In this document: positions 32,001-40,171 of the stretch, piece after piece
Numbering within the stretch: position 1 is the first letter of the stretch
Layout: each line of letters begins with the position of its first letter
DNA from: an uncultured Ruminiclostridium sp.
GTDB lineage: Bacteria; Bacillota; Clostridia; Oscillospirales; Ruminococcaceae
DNA: 64,000 nucleotides
NCBI GenBank assembly: GCA_910579265.1
Contig: CAJTTE010000008.1
Location: 65,688 to 129,687, forward strand
Reading direction: 5' to 3'
Program-made: the position numbers and the translations under genes
The notes under the pieces: generated by a model
Databases searched by the model: none
The model's input: only the letters and a program-made list of their open reading frames with translations
Told to the model about the DNA's origin: nothing

Positions 32001-33973
32001 AGCTTGAAACTACGGCTTCAAGCAATGGCGAGAAGCACGCCTTCGCGGTAGGTATGGTTTCGGTCAAGGATGTTGTTTCCTACTCCGATCTGATCATTGG
32101 CAAGGAATATACTATCAGAGGCGTGTTAATGAACAAGGCTACCGGGCAGGAGCTGCTTGTAAACGGTAAGCAGGTAAGAGCTGAAAGTACCTTTACCGCC
32201 GAAAATTCAAAGGGCACTGTTGAGATCACTTTTGTTTTCGACGCTTCGGGCATTACGGAAAATACAACCGTAGTTGCCTTTGAAAGACTATATCATAACG
32301 ATCTTGAAATCGCGGCTCATGCCGATATCAACGACAAGGATCAGAGCGTGGAGCTGCATAAGCCCGGCGCACAGACTACCGCTAAGGTCGGCGAGGACAA
32401 GGAAGTATTTGCATTTAAAGAAATCGTTCTTGAAGATACCGTTGAGTATTCGGATCTTATCGCAGGTAAGAAGTATACGGTAAGCGGAGTTCTGATGAAC
32501 AAAGCTACAAACGCACCTTTTCTTGTAAACGGCGAACAGATCACTGCAAGCGCTGAATTTACTGCAAAATCAGCCAACGGCGAGGTTGTTGTAAGCTTTG
32601 TATTTGACGGATCCGGCATTACCCAAAATACCGATCTTGTTGTGTTTGAGACTGTATATCATAACGGTATTGAGATCGCCTCTCATGCTGATATTAACGA
32701 TGAAAGTCAGACTATTAAGGTACGTACTCCCGATATCGGTACTTCCGCAGTTGTAAGCGGTCAAACTGTAACCGCAGAAAAAGAAATATTCGGTCAGGGT
32801 GAGATCACGATCAACGATACTGTAACATATCATGACCTGATTATCGGCAAGGAATATGTGGTCAAGGGTGTTCTTATGGACAGATCCACAGGAAATTACT
32901 TTATGACCGACGGAAACCCGGTATTTGCGGAAACTGTTTTCACAGCGGAATCAAACGACGGTGAGATTGTTGTTTCATTTGCCTTTGATGCGGATGAAAT
33001 CAGCAAAAACACAAGCCTTGTGGTATTTGAAGCGGTTTATTTTGACGGAGTTAAGATCGCGGAGCATGCGGACATTAATGACGAAGGTCAGACGGTGGTT
33101 CTCCGCTCTCCCAAGCTTGAAACTACGGCGAATGTAAACGGAGACAAGGATGTATTTGCGGTGGGAACGATTACCGTTACGGACTTTGTGGATTATTATG
33201 ATTTGATCATCGGCAAGGAATATACTGTTCGGGGTATATTGATGAACAAGGCTACAAACGAACCTTTCCTTGCAGACGGTAAGCAGGTAACGGCTGAAAG
33301 TACCTTTACCGCTGAAAATTCAAACGGCACTGTTGAGGTCACTTTTATTTTTGACGCTTCCGAAATCGAGGTCAACACAACCGTAGTTGCTTTTGAAACC
33401 CTTTATCATGAAGGAGTTGAGGTAGCCGCTCATGCCGACATATATGACGAAAACCAGAGCGTGGAGCTTCACAAGCCCTCTATCAGCACCGTCGCAACTA
33501 TTAACGGAGCTAAGGAGATATTCGCGGTCAAGAACGTTACGGTAAGCGATACGGTAAGCTATACCGGTCTTGTTACAGGCATGGAGTACACCGTCAGAGG
33601 GGTTCTTATGAACAAGGCTACCGGGCTTCCCTTCCTGATGAACGGCGAAGAGGTAAGAGCGGAAACAACCTTTGTGGCCGGGAGCACGGACGGGGAAATC
33701 GAAGTTACCTTTACCTTTGACGCAAGCGGGATCAGGGAAAATACTCAGCTTGTGGTGTTTGAAGGATTGTACAACGGCGAAGGCACCGAGCTTGCGGTTC
33801 ATGCCGATATCGAGGATATGATGCAGATGGTTACGGTTCGGCCTACCATCCCTATTATTGAAGAACCGCCCCTGGGCGCGGCTCCACCGACGGGTTACGG
33901 CATTGCTGCTTCGGGGCTCGCAATATTTGCTCTGGCGGGTGCTTTGGTGTTTGTTCTCAGACGTAAGGGTTAA
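29057..33973 (+). CDS. Large surface adhesin: thioester head, SpaA-type and ester-bond domains
   Basis: 1638 residues. Signal peptide (1-34), then a TQXA-type thioester domain (about 40-300) with YCID and LATQIMVW supplying the Cys and Gln that form the bond; two SpaA/Cna-B-type domains (about 310-475, starting GDLKIIKTS); then nine repeats of about 130 residues of the type with T-Q ester cross-links (DTVxYxDLI near the start, HADINDxxQTV near the end). The C terminus has APPTGYG, a hydrophobic helix and RRKG, a non-canonical sortase signal. It is thus wall-anchored and probably binds partner cells or host surfaces covalently. Typical position in this element family, ahead of the transfer genes. 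No sortase gene is in the window. Confidence 0.92.
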   Translation: MKKIFKKLASTFLTAVTAFTAVNFTPIAQSVSASTFVTDDKVTVVCNYFPYYYNFQGSGLSSIYGQIPDLTADGQTAYCIDSLADSGNGAGTQSRFTVDEIRTPNNPLSVAISYGYTGKTKYGYSAETEQLATQIMVWCIQDGWYDNSSESTALDRFTAGMGSTLAANVKTVYGKIKANMKEYNKKPSFDGLKYELAYNATTKKWSYTISDRNSNSVTNKFDWASALSKYSYLSASVTSDSVTFTSTKAFDTITLTAKYDNSTYTGRRAVTLIPNAGQSNKQSCITYETISDPPDVTVKLYAEESTGDLKIIKTSDDGKVSGITFTVRTTGMTEVGKYTTGSDGEIVIGDLKAGTYVVFESVPQGYENQEAQTVTVEPGKTAVVKFNNVLKKGDLKIIKTSEDGNVEGISFSVIDTSTGALLGTYTTGKNGEILVEDLKPGKYAVVEAVPAGYEKQETKYVTVESGKTAEVSFKNVLKKSEIITSASISGEKAAFTKQNDIITVDDIVSCADLIKGREYTVKGILINKATGAAFTVNGRPITAESIFTAGSTSGLVKVSFSFPASAITDKTELVVFESLYSSGVKIAEHSDINDEGQTVRIHVPSISTAASVNGVKEIYSASGTVTIKDTVSYTDLISSSSFAAGVDSEYILRAVLIDKGTGEPFLVNGKQITAEKRFTAAGEKGSVDVYLTFDASCISAKTELVVFESLYFHGSKIAEHSDINDKGQTVTVHAPSIGTIATANGSKDIFSASAAVVIKDTVFYSDLIAGKEYTLQSVLMDRSTGREFTVDGKPVVSSAVFTAEGTSGTAEVSFTFDVSEITEKTELVVFESLYYGSLKIAGHEDINDRSQTVTVHAPEIGTTASVGGEKDIFPANGRLTLKDTVAYTDLIGGREYTLKGILMDKAANAPFLVNGKPVEAQTKFIAKTVNGTAEVSFTFDVSGITENTELVVFESLYCGSLKIAGHEDISDRGQTVTVHTPKLETTASSNGEKHAFAVGMVSVKDVVSYSDLIIGKEYTIRGVLMNKATGQELLVNGKQVRAESTFTAENSKGTVEITFVFDASGITENTTVVAFERLYHNDLEIAAHADINDKDQSVELHKPGAQTTAKVGEDKEVFAFKEIVLEDTVEYSDLIAGKKYTVSGVLMNKATNAPFLVNGEQITASAEFTAKSANGEVVVSFVFDGSGITQNTDLVVFETVYHNGIEIASHADINDESQTIKVRTPDIGTSAVVSGQTVTAEKEIFGQGEITINDTVTYHDLIIGKEYVVKGVLMDRSTGNYFMTDGNPVFAETVFTAESNDGEIVVSFAFDADEISKNTSLVVFEAVYFDGVKIAEHADINDEGQTVVLRSPKLETTANVNGDKDVFAVGTITVTDFVDYYDLIIGKEYTVRGILMNKATNEPFLADGKQVTAESTFTAENSNGTVEVTFIFDASEIEVNTTVVAFETLYHEGVEVAAHADIYDENQSVELHKPSISTVATINGAKEIFAVKNVTVSDTVSYTGLVTGMEYTVRGVLMNKATGLPFLMNGEEVRAETTFVAGSTDGEIEVTFTFDASGIRENTQLVVFEGLYNGEGTELAVHADIEDMMQMVTVRPTIPIIEEPPLGAAPPTGYGIAASGLAIFALAGALVFVLRRKG

Positions 33974-33993
33974 TTTGTTTTAGGAGGTTTTTT

Positions 33994-34032
33994 ATGTTTA
34001 GGCTTTTCGGAATACAGACCGGCGCTTCCTGA
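33994..34032 (+). CDS. 12-codon leader-like ORF overlapping a terminator
   Basis: ATG at 33994 after a perfect TAGGAGG signal codes MFRLFGIQTGAS. Its last codons lie in the 5' arm of the terminator at 34022-34050, the arrangement of an attenuator leader peptide. It may also be chance. Confidence 0.4.
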   Translation: MFRLFGIQTGAS

Positions 34033-34050
34033 TGGGGGAGCGCTTTTTTA
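34022..34050 (+). terminator. Terminator after the adhesin gene
   Basis: GCGCTTCC pairs with GGGAGCGC (one mismatch/bulge) and is followed by T6. It separates adhesin from mobilisation genes. Confidence 0.75.
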
Positions 34051-34084
34051 TGTGGATTTTTTTAGAAAGGAGAGGAATTTTGAT

Positions 34085-34240
34085 GTGAGTAAGTATTGGA
34101 TAAATACGAATGAATGCCGCAACTGTCCCTATGCCTCTTACAGAGATAAAAGGGTGATTTTTTGTGGTGTTTGTGTCAGGGATATTTTAATGCAAATGAG
34201 GAAGCAGAAAAAAGTGAGGACAGAAGAGGCAAAAAAGTAA
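34085..34240 (+). CDS. Small cysteine-rich protein
   Basis: 51 residues from the GTG at 34085, with AAAGGAGAGG upstream. ECRNCPY and FCGVC give two cysteine pairs that fit a small zinc finger; the end is strongly basic. It precedes the mobilisation accessory gene. Confidence 0.55.
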   Translation: MSKYWINTNECRNCPYASYRDKRVIFCGVCVRDILMQMRKQKKVRTEEAKK

Positions 34241-34284
34241 TAGAACCCCTTTCAATGCGGTTTTTAGAAGGGAGGCAGGAACAA

Positions 34285-34752
34285 GTGGAAAAATCAAATA
34301 GATCCGCCAATACAAGACGCAGCGTATGTTTGCCCGATGATGTTTATGAGAATGTATGTGCTTTGGCAAGGGAGAAGCACACAACACCCGCGTCCGTTAT
34401 GCGCTCGCTTATTGTTAAGGGCTTGAGCGTAGCATTTATCGATGATTCTGAAAGTCTTATAAGAAAAATTGTGCACGAAGAGGTCAAAGCAGTTTTGGAT
34501 CATGGCATAGATAGGGTAATAAAGCTTGTCCTTAAGTCAACGAAAGCCTCTTCAGCTTCGATGTATCTGATTCTAAATCTGCTCCTTCATGATTATATAG
34601 GTGAAGTAAGCGCAAATGATTTGCTCGCCAATGCTTTTAAACAAGCGGCCTTATATATGCGTGTGAAGGAAAAGTCTTATGATGAATATGCAGCGGAAGC
34701 CAAAGAGTTTATAGCGGGTGCGAAAACCATAGGCAGAAAGGATGATAACTGA
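34285..34752 (+). CDS. Ribbon-helix-helix mobilisation accessory protein (MobC-like)
   Basis: 155 residues from the GTG at 34285 (GGGAGG upstream); the longer frame from 34162 overlaps the previous gene. NTRRSVCLPDDVYENVCALA fits a ribbon-helix-helix strand and helix, used by relaxosome proteins to bind oriT. Its stop shares bases with the relaxase start (TGATG), a sign of coupling. The origin of transfer is likely just upstream but I could not identify it. Confidence 0.7.
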   Translation: MEKSNRSANTRRSVCLPDDVYENVCALAREKHTTPASVMRSLIVKGLSVAFIDDSESLIRKIVHEEVKAVLDHGIDRVIKLVLKSTKASSASMYLILNLLLHDYIGEVSANDLLANAFKQAALYMRVKEKSYDEYAAEAKEFIAGAKTIGRKDDN

Positions 34753-36020
34753 TGGCTCTGCTGATATATAAGCAGTGGCACAGAAACGCGAATTTAAAAG
34801 GAACACCTTCGAATAATGCACGCCATATCAAGTATATTGGCGAGCGCATTCACGTTCTAAAGGATCAGCAGGCGGAAAACGGTTTGTTTGGTAAGCTTAA
34901 TGGCGAGACGTTCAACAGTATTAAGACAAGCGAGGCTATGAGCTATGTTAAAAATCTGTCCCAAAAAGGGATGACGGTTTACAGAAGCTGTATTTCATTT
35001 ACTCCTGAACGGGCCGGGCTTTTGGGCCTTACCGCCGATAATAAGTTACACTGGGAAAAGTATGTGCATTATCATGCATATACTCTCGCCAAAAAAAACG
35101 GTATTGGGCTTAAAGATTTTGAATATATGGCGGCAGTTCATAATAAGGAAGGACAACCACATGTTCATATTGCTTTCTGGGATAAAAATCAAAGGGTTAG
35201 AGTTAATTGTGTGGATCCTGAAATCCCGAACGAAATCAGAGAGAGCATTGAACTTGATACTTTTGGGGAGATTGCAGAGGAAATGCAGGAGGACTTCGGA
35301 AATGTCCTTGACAGCAACGCGTTTACAATCGATAACGGGGATGAAACTCGAAAGGCGCTGATAAAATATACTTTTTCCAATGAGCAAAATGCTCATCACG
35401 AAGTGCAGAATAAATTGTATAATCAGCTTATTAAAAAGGGCGTATCTGCATTGCCCGATATCGGAAGGTATACCGTACTAACGGATATATTTGCCGAAAT
35501 AACTGACAGGGTTCCCAAAGACGGTAAGCTTGCATACGGCTATATGCCGAAAGATGTTAAAGTCATGCTTGATAAATTCAGCGATGAGCTGATGAAAGCA
35601 TTTCCCGATTTAAAAGAACTGTTTGACGATTATATTCTTTCAAAGCAGACTGAAGCTGAGATGTTCAACAGTACGGAAAGCAGCATAGGAGCATATAACA
35701 TTGCTTTAGCCGCAGGAAAAGCTAAGGATAATCTTTATAAGGGACTTGGCAATAAGATACTTAAAGCAGTAAAGCTTTATAATACGGAAAAGCGTATTGC
35801 CGGGTACGAAAAATTTCTGCAAAGGCAAAATGAAATCAAGGAACAGCAATTTGACAGACTTGTTATTTCAATTTTTCGGGTGTTGAGGGATTTCAGCGGA
35901 CAAGGTCAAACGGACTTGTCGGCTTCGGCAAAAAACGTTTATGGCAAAGGAGACTTGTCTCGCGCCGCTGTGCTTGATATTTTGTATAAGCAAAGGGATA
36001 AGGGGTATGAAAGGGGGTAA
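34752..36020 (+). CDS. Relaxase, MobP type
   Basis: 422 residues. The histidine motif QPHVHIAFWD (about 137-146) gives the HxH metal site of MOB_P relaxases, with MALLIYKQWHRN at the N terminus supplying the first conserved segment. It nicks oriT and stays bound to the 5' end that is moved through the secretion system. Helical C-terminal half without primase or helicase. Resembles the MobP3-like enzymes of Clostridia elements. Confidence 0.85.
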   Translation: MALLIYKQWHRNANLKGTPSNNARHIKYIGERIHVLKDQQAENGLFGKLNGETFNSIKTSEAMSYVKNLSQKGMTVYRSCISFTPERAGLLGLTADNKLHWEKYVHYHAYTLAKKNGIGLKDFEYMAAVHNKEGQPHVHIAFWDKNQRVRVNCVDPEIPNEIRESIELDTFGEIAEEMQEDFGNVLDSNAFTIDNGDETRKALIKYTFSNEQNAHHEVQNKLYNQLIKKGVSALPDIGRYTVLTDIFAEITDRVPKDGKLAYGYMPKDVKVMLDKFSDELMKAFPDLKELFDDYILSKQTEAEMFNSTESSIGAYNIALAAGKAKDNLYKGLGNKILKAVKLYNTEKRIAGYEKFLQRQNEIKEQQFDRLVISIFRVLRDFSGQGQTDLSASAKNVYGKGDLSRAAVLDILYKQRDKGYERG

Positions 36021-36024
36021 TGAA

Positions 36025-38403
36025 TTGAAAATTTTTTTTAAAAGGCTGCTTCTTGCAGTGCCCGTCCTTGCTATACTGAGTATCGGGTCGGTTTTCCTGA
36101 GTGCGATGCTTAACGAACTGTTTTTAACGCGCAGTATGCGTTTGTTTGGTTTTGAAGAATGTATTGAGCTCATAAAAAACAACAAAAAATGCTTTCAGTG
36201 GTGGATATTGCTTGAGCTTTTGTCTGTGGCCGTTTCGGCTCTGCTGCTGTTTACCCGAAGCGATTACTACACTTCAAGGCTTATAAAAATTACCGATAAA
36301 ATATCCATTCCTGCCCCTGCAGGACAAGGACAATTCGGAACGGCCTGGTTTATGGGTAAGCGAGATATAGCTAAAAATTATAAGCCCTTAAGGCTTGATA
36401 AGCGCGATGCGGTTATTAAGGAACTTATGATGAAGGGAGATGAGCGAAAAAAAGAAATCAAAGCTTTTGAGAAAACCGAAAGAAAAAAAAGACGATTAAA
36501 GGCAAAATCTGAGCATTTGCAAAAAAGGATTGATAAAGAAAAGAAGAAAGAGGAAACGCTGCAAGATAAGGCGCTGCACGGACGAAATACCGGGGAGAAA
36601 AACAGAAAAAAGCAGTTCGTCATTAAAGTGAAATATCTTAGGAAGATTATACGGTTTAAGCGGCGTTTAAGGCATATTAAAAAGAAACTGTTTTCTTCCC
36701 GGCGATATTTAATGCTCATTAAAAACAGATTTCTTTGGTTTTGGCAGGACAGGTTATTTAATTTGTCCTGCCTTAAATTTTGCCTTGTAATCAGATGTGC
36801 TGTTTGTTTTGCCGCAGATAAGAAATATAGAGCGTCTGTTCTTAAGCCGCTTAAAATCAAGGCTGTAAAAGATAAAAAGAAAGTATGCTCTGAGAATAAT
36901 TATTTTAAGATGGCAGGGTTTGTGGTTAATGCCAACAAGGACGGTACAAAGATATCCTGCATAACGGACGACAAGCATGTTGTAGTTATTGGTGCAACGG
37001 GTACAGGTAAAACAAGGCGGCTTGTTATTCCCACAGTATGCAGCTTGGCTCTTGCAGGAGAAAGTATGGTCGTTACCGATCCTAAAGGCGAGATTTCCGC
37101 ATATACGGCTGATTTCTTAAAGAGCCTTGGATATAAGGTAAAGATTCTTAATTTCTTTGATATGTCGGTATCGGATTCATTAAATCCTTTGCAACCGGTT
37201 ATTGACGCAGTTAATAAGAATGATAATACCTTAGCTGCAACGAGAACATGGGATATTGCTAATATTCTTGTGGAAAAAAACAATGGAAAAACTGAACCGA
37301 TATGGAGGAACGGCGAACTATCCGTTATTTCGGCGGCCATACTTTGCGTGGTGTACGATAACCGTGATCATCCGCAATATCAAAATTTGACCAATGTTTA
37401 CGCCTTTATCGAAAATATGTGCAAGGATGTTAAAGTTGGCAACAGTAACATCAAGCCTATTGTTATGTATCTTAACAGCTTGCCTGACAGTCACCCCGCC
37501 AAATTGTTATTCGGTATTTCGAATGTTGCTCCGGATAAAACAGCCGGAAGCTTTTACACTTCAGCGCTTACAACATTAAATCTTTTTACTTCTCAGGATA
37601 TCTACAACATTACAAATAAGAGTGATTTTAATTTTGAGGAAATGGGAAAAGAAAAACAAGTTCTGTTTTTTGTCCTTCCCGACTCAAAAACAACGTATTA
37701 CGGCATCGTATCGCTTTTCTGTGCTCAGATTTACGATGTCCTTACGGAAACGGCGAAAAGAAACGGAAACAGACTTAAAAACCGTGTAAATTTTATTCTT
37801 GATGAATTTGGAAATTTCAGCACAATAAAGGATTTCACAAATATGCTTACGGTCGGTAGAGGATACGGTATTCGATATAATCTGTTTTTACAGTCCTTTG
37901 CGCAGCTTGAAGAGAAGTATGAAAAAACGGGTGAGAAGACCATAAAGGACAATTGTATCTGGTTTTATCTCGGAGCGGGAAACAATGAAACTCTTAAGGA
38001 CTTTGAGGAAAGATTGGGTAAGTACACCACAAGCAGCTACAGTTTAGGGAACAGCACTCAGCGCAGAACGCAACCCTCAAGCTCAAGCAATGTCAATCTG
38101 ATGGGACGATCCCTTCTTACAAGCGACGAAGTAGGAAGGATAAAAGACCCTTATGTCCTTATATCTGAAACTCAACAAGACCCTGTTGTTTTTCAGCTTC
38201 CTGATTTGTCAAAATTGTGCTTTAACCGTATTTTAGGTCTCGGCAGCAGAAACCACAATAAAATTCTTATTCAATTCTCAAATTCAAAACAAATTCCCCA
38301 TGTTGAAGAGGAAATGCAGATGTGGGGAATATGGAAAAATTACACAGGTCAAAATTTAAAAATAAGTACGGAAAGGAAAAATTATGATGAGATACTTATT
38401 TAA
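36025..38403 (+). CDS. virD4: VirD4/TraG-type coupling protein with basic insertion
   Basis: 792 residues; I use TTG at 36025 because GGGGGT lies 7 bases upstream. Two N-terminal membrane helices, then GQFGTAWF, and the ATPase core with Walker A GATGTGKT (about 318-325), VTDPKGE (Walker B region) and FILDEFGNF. It links the relaxosome to the channel. Between the membrane part and the ATPase lies an insertion of about 110 residues, very rich in Lys/Arg (about 36425-36770), which normal VirD4 proteins lack. Confidence 0.92.
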   Translation: MKIFFKRLLLAVPVLAILSIGSVFLSAMLNELFLTRSMRLFGFEECIELIKNNKKCFQWWILLELLSVAVSALLLFTRSDYYTSRLIKITDKISIPAPAGQGQFGTAWFMGKRDIAKNYKPLRLDKRDAVIKELMMKGDERKKEIKAFEKTERKKRRLKAKSEHLQKRIDKEKKKEETLQDKALHGRNTGEKNRKKQFVIKVKYLRKIIRFKRRLRHIKKKLFSSRRYLMLIKNRFLWFWQDRLFNLSCLKFCLVIRCAVCFAADKKYRASVLKPLKIKAVKDKKKVCSENNYFKMAGFVVNANKDGTKISCITDDKHVVVIGATGTGKTRRLVIPTVCSLALAGESMVVTDPKGEISAYTADFLKSLGYKVKILNFFDMSVSDSLNPLQPVIDAVNKNDNTLAATRTWDIANILVEKNNGKTEPIWRNGELSVISAAILCVVYDNRDHPQYQNLTNVYAFIENMCKDVKVGNSNIKPIVMYLNSLPDSHPAKLLFGISNVAPDKTAGSFYTSALTTLNLFTSQDIYNITNKSDFNFEEMGKEKQVLFFVLPDSKTTYYGIVSLFCAQIYDVLTETAKRNGNRLKNRVNFILDEFGNFSTIKDFTNMLTVGRGYGIRYNLFLQSFAQLEEKYEKTGEKTIKDNCIWFYLGAGNNETLKDFEERLGKYTTSSYSLGNSTQRRTQPSSSSNVNLMGRSLLTSDEVGRIKDPYVLISETQQDPVVFQLPDLSKLCFNRILGLGSRNHNKILIQFSNSKQIPHVEEEMQMWGIWKNYTGQNLKISTERKNYDEILI

Positions 38404-38683
38404 TACTCTTGTTATTAAAATGATGGCGACTTCGGGAAACTTTGGCAGTTCGGAGATTGCCACAGGAACGATGAATCTTTTGCAGGACCTTTTGTCTTGG
38501 CTTTATCTTTTGATTCCTGTTGCAGGTGCGCTGTGCGTAGCTTATTTCTGCGTTCGGCGCGGTCATTCCGATGAGCAGGACAAGAAGCAATGGACAAACC
38601 GCATACAAACGGCAATTGTATCGACGGTTATAGGACTGTTGGCAACCGCTGTTATAAATCTGGTAGTGGGCTATTTTAAATAA
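38384..38683 (+). CDS. Small pilin-like membrane protein (Maff2/VirB2-like)
   Basis: 99 residues with two hydrophobic helices (about 35-55 and 75-96) and a short polar loop, the size and layout of the small Maff2-type protein that stands between VirD4 and the VirB6-like gene in related elements. Overlaps the VirD4 end by 20 bases. Confidence 0.75.
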   Translation: MMRYLFNTLVIKMMATSGNFGSSEIATGTMNLLQDLLSWLYLLIPVAGALCVAYFCVRRGHSDEQDKKQWTNRIQTAIVSTVIGLLATAVINLVVGYFK

Positions 38684-38725
38684 TAAGCGTTGTTAAAGTT
38701 TGAAAGGAAAGGAGTGAAATAACGC

Positions 38726-39580
38726 ATGACGGTCATTCTTAATATGCTGTTTGGTGGCTTTATCAGCGGTCTTATCGTATTGGCTGATGATATGTTAAAA
38801 GGATTGTGGGATGTAGTTTTTAACATATCGGCGGTTATTTCGAACAGGTGGTTTTCCACTTTTATTTCAGGACTCAGTAATACCTTCTATACTGTTGCTG
38901 TTCTATTGCTCATAATAAAATTTCTAAAAAAGATGTTCGATATTTATGTGTTATGGAGTGACGGCGATCCTGATGCAGAGCCCGTTCAGTTAGTAATAAA
39001 TTTTGTAAAGGCTATGGTTACAGCCGTATGCTTTCCATATATTTGGGATATTTTTGTGCAGGTTGGAAAGGAAATATTGGATAAGTCAATAGATTCTTTA
39101 AATACAAGCGGCAGTCTGGTGGAACAATGGGGAGAAGCAAACTGGACAAGTCTTGGAATAATTCCAACCATATTTAGCCTGATATTTATAATATGCGTAA
39201 TAATCATGTATTTTCAGTTTATAAAACGAGGATTGGAGCTTACGTTAATGATTATCGGTGTTCCGCTTGCATGCATAGGTCTTTTAGATAATGATCACGG
39301 TATATTTCGCCCGTATTGCAATCAATTCAGCAAAATACTTATTTCATCCATATTTCAGGTCATTGTTGCAAAGTTAGGGCTTTCGCTTGCTCTTAGCACA
39401 AATATATGGGATGGATCGGGTATGTCGTTAATCTTTGGTATAGGCTGTATGGCATTATCCTTAAGCATGTCGTTACTGTTGCAGGAGTTTATGATACCAA
39501 GAACCAATAGCGGAGGACCAATGTCTAAAATTTATAGTGTGACTATGATGAGCAACCTCATAAAGAACTTTGCGAGGTGA
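38726..39580 (+). CDS. VirB6/TrbL-like polytopic membrane protein
   Basis: 284 residues with about six or seven transmembrane helices and a soluble loop (about 75-85, SDGDPDAEP). Likely part of the inner-membrane channel of the type IV secretion system. AAAGGAGTG upstream. Confidence 0.85.
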   Translation: MTVILNMLFGGFISGLIVLADDMLKGLWDVVFNISAVISNRWFSTFISGLSNTFYTVAVLLLIIKFLKKMFDIYVLWSDGDPDAEPVQLVINFVKAMVTAVCFPYIWDIFVQVGKEILDKSIDSLNTSGSLVEQWGEANWTSLGIIPTIFSLIFIICVIIMYFQFIKRGLELTLMIIGVPLACIGLLDNDHGIFRPYCNQFSKILISSIFQVIVAKLGLSLALSTNIWDGSGMSLIFGIGCMALSLSMSLLLQEFMIPRTNSGGPMSKIYSVTMMSNLIKNFAR

Positions 39581-39586
39581 TTTGAT

Positions 39587-39799
39587 GTGAGTACACTTTA
39601 CCAAATCATAAACTGGATGCAGGGTGCGTTACTATTGGGCTTTGCTGTAAGGATAGCAATATGCTGTATAAAGCTTGCTCACGATGAAGATGAAAAAGTG
39701 CAAATTAAGAAAAGAATTAAGAATACCATTGTAGCAGCGGTAATTGTAACCGTAATTACGTCAATACGAACGCTTGTGGAATTTTACTTTAAAACTTAA
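39587..39799 (+). CDS. Small membrane protein of the transfer operon
   Basis: 70 residues, GTG start after GAGGTGATTTG. Two hydrophobic segments separated by a charged loop (HDEDEKVQIKKRIKN). Same layout as the pilin-like protein, so possibly a related structural subunit. Confidence 0.6.
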   Translation: MSTLYQIINWMQGALLLGFAVRIAICCIKLAHDEDEKVQIKKRIKNTIVAAVIVTVITSIRTLVEFYFKT

Positions 39800-39809
39800 A
39801 GGAGGAAAA

Positions 39810-40118
39810 ATGGATAAGCTTTATATTCCTTATGGAGTAAAAATTGAAAATGAAATCATATCGGATTTTGGACGAAAGGAGATGAAGCATTTTGTTGTAG
39901 GACTTGTTTTGTCCGCTGTATTTGCGTTGCTGATATATTTTATCACCGACAATCCTCTCGCAGTGATAGCCTGCGGAGTAGTGGGAGCTGCGGGTAGCTT
40001 TCAGGCGTCCAAAAGGGGAGCTTATTCCCAATCCGTCGTTGATATAGTGATTAGCATGATTTCATTTTACCGTTCTCAGCAAAATTTTGAGTATGTATTC
40101 AAAATGATAGGAAAGTAA
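39810..40118 (+). CDS. PrgI-family (VirB3-like) transfer protein
   Basis: 102 residues from the ATG at 39810 with AAAGGAGG upstream. Short N-terminal segment, two adjacent membrane helices (about 30-70), and a C-terminal tail, as in PrgI proteins that stand ahead of VirB4 in Gram-positive systems. Confidence 0.75.
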   Translation: MDKLYIPYGVKIENEIISDFGRKEMKHFVVGLVLSAVFALLIYFITDNPLAVIACGVVGAAGSFQASKRGAYSQSVVDIVISMISFYRSQQNFEYVFKMIGK

Positions 40119-40151
40119 GGAAATGCGGTTATCAGTCGCAGTTCCTTTTTT
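40118..40151 (+). terminator. Intra-operon hairpin with T run
   Basis: AAGGAAATGCG pairs with CGCAGTTCCTT (one bulge) and is followed by T6, inside the transfer operon. It may reduce expression of the downstream genes. Confidence 0.65.
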
Positions 40152-40171
40152 GTTTGCAAAAGGAGGATAAA

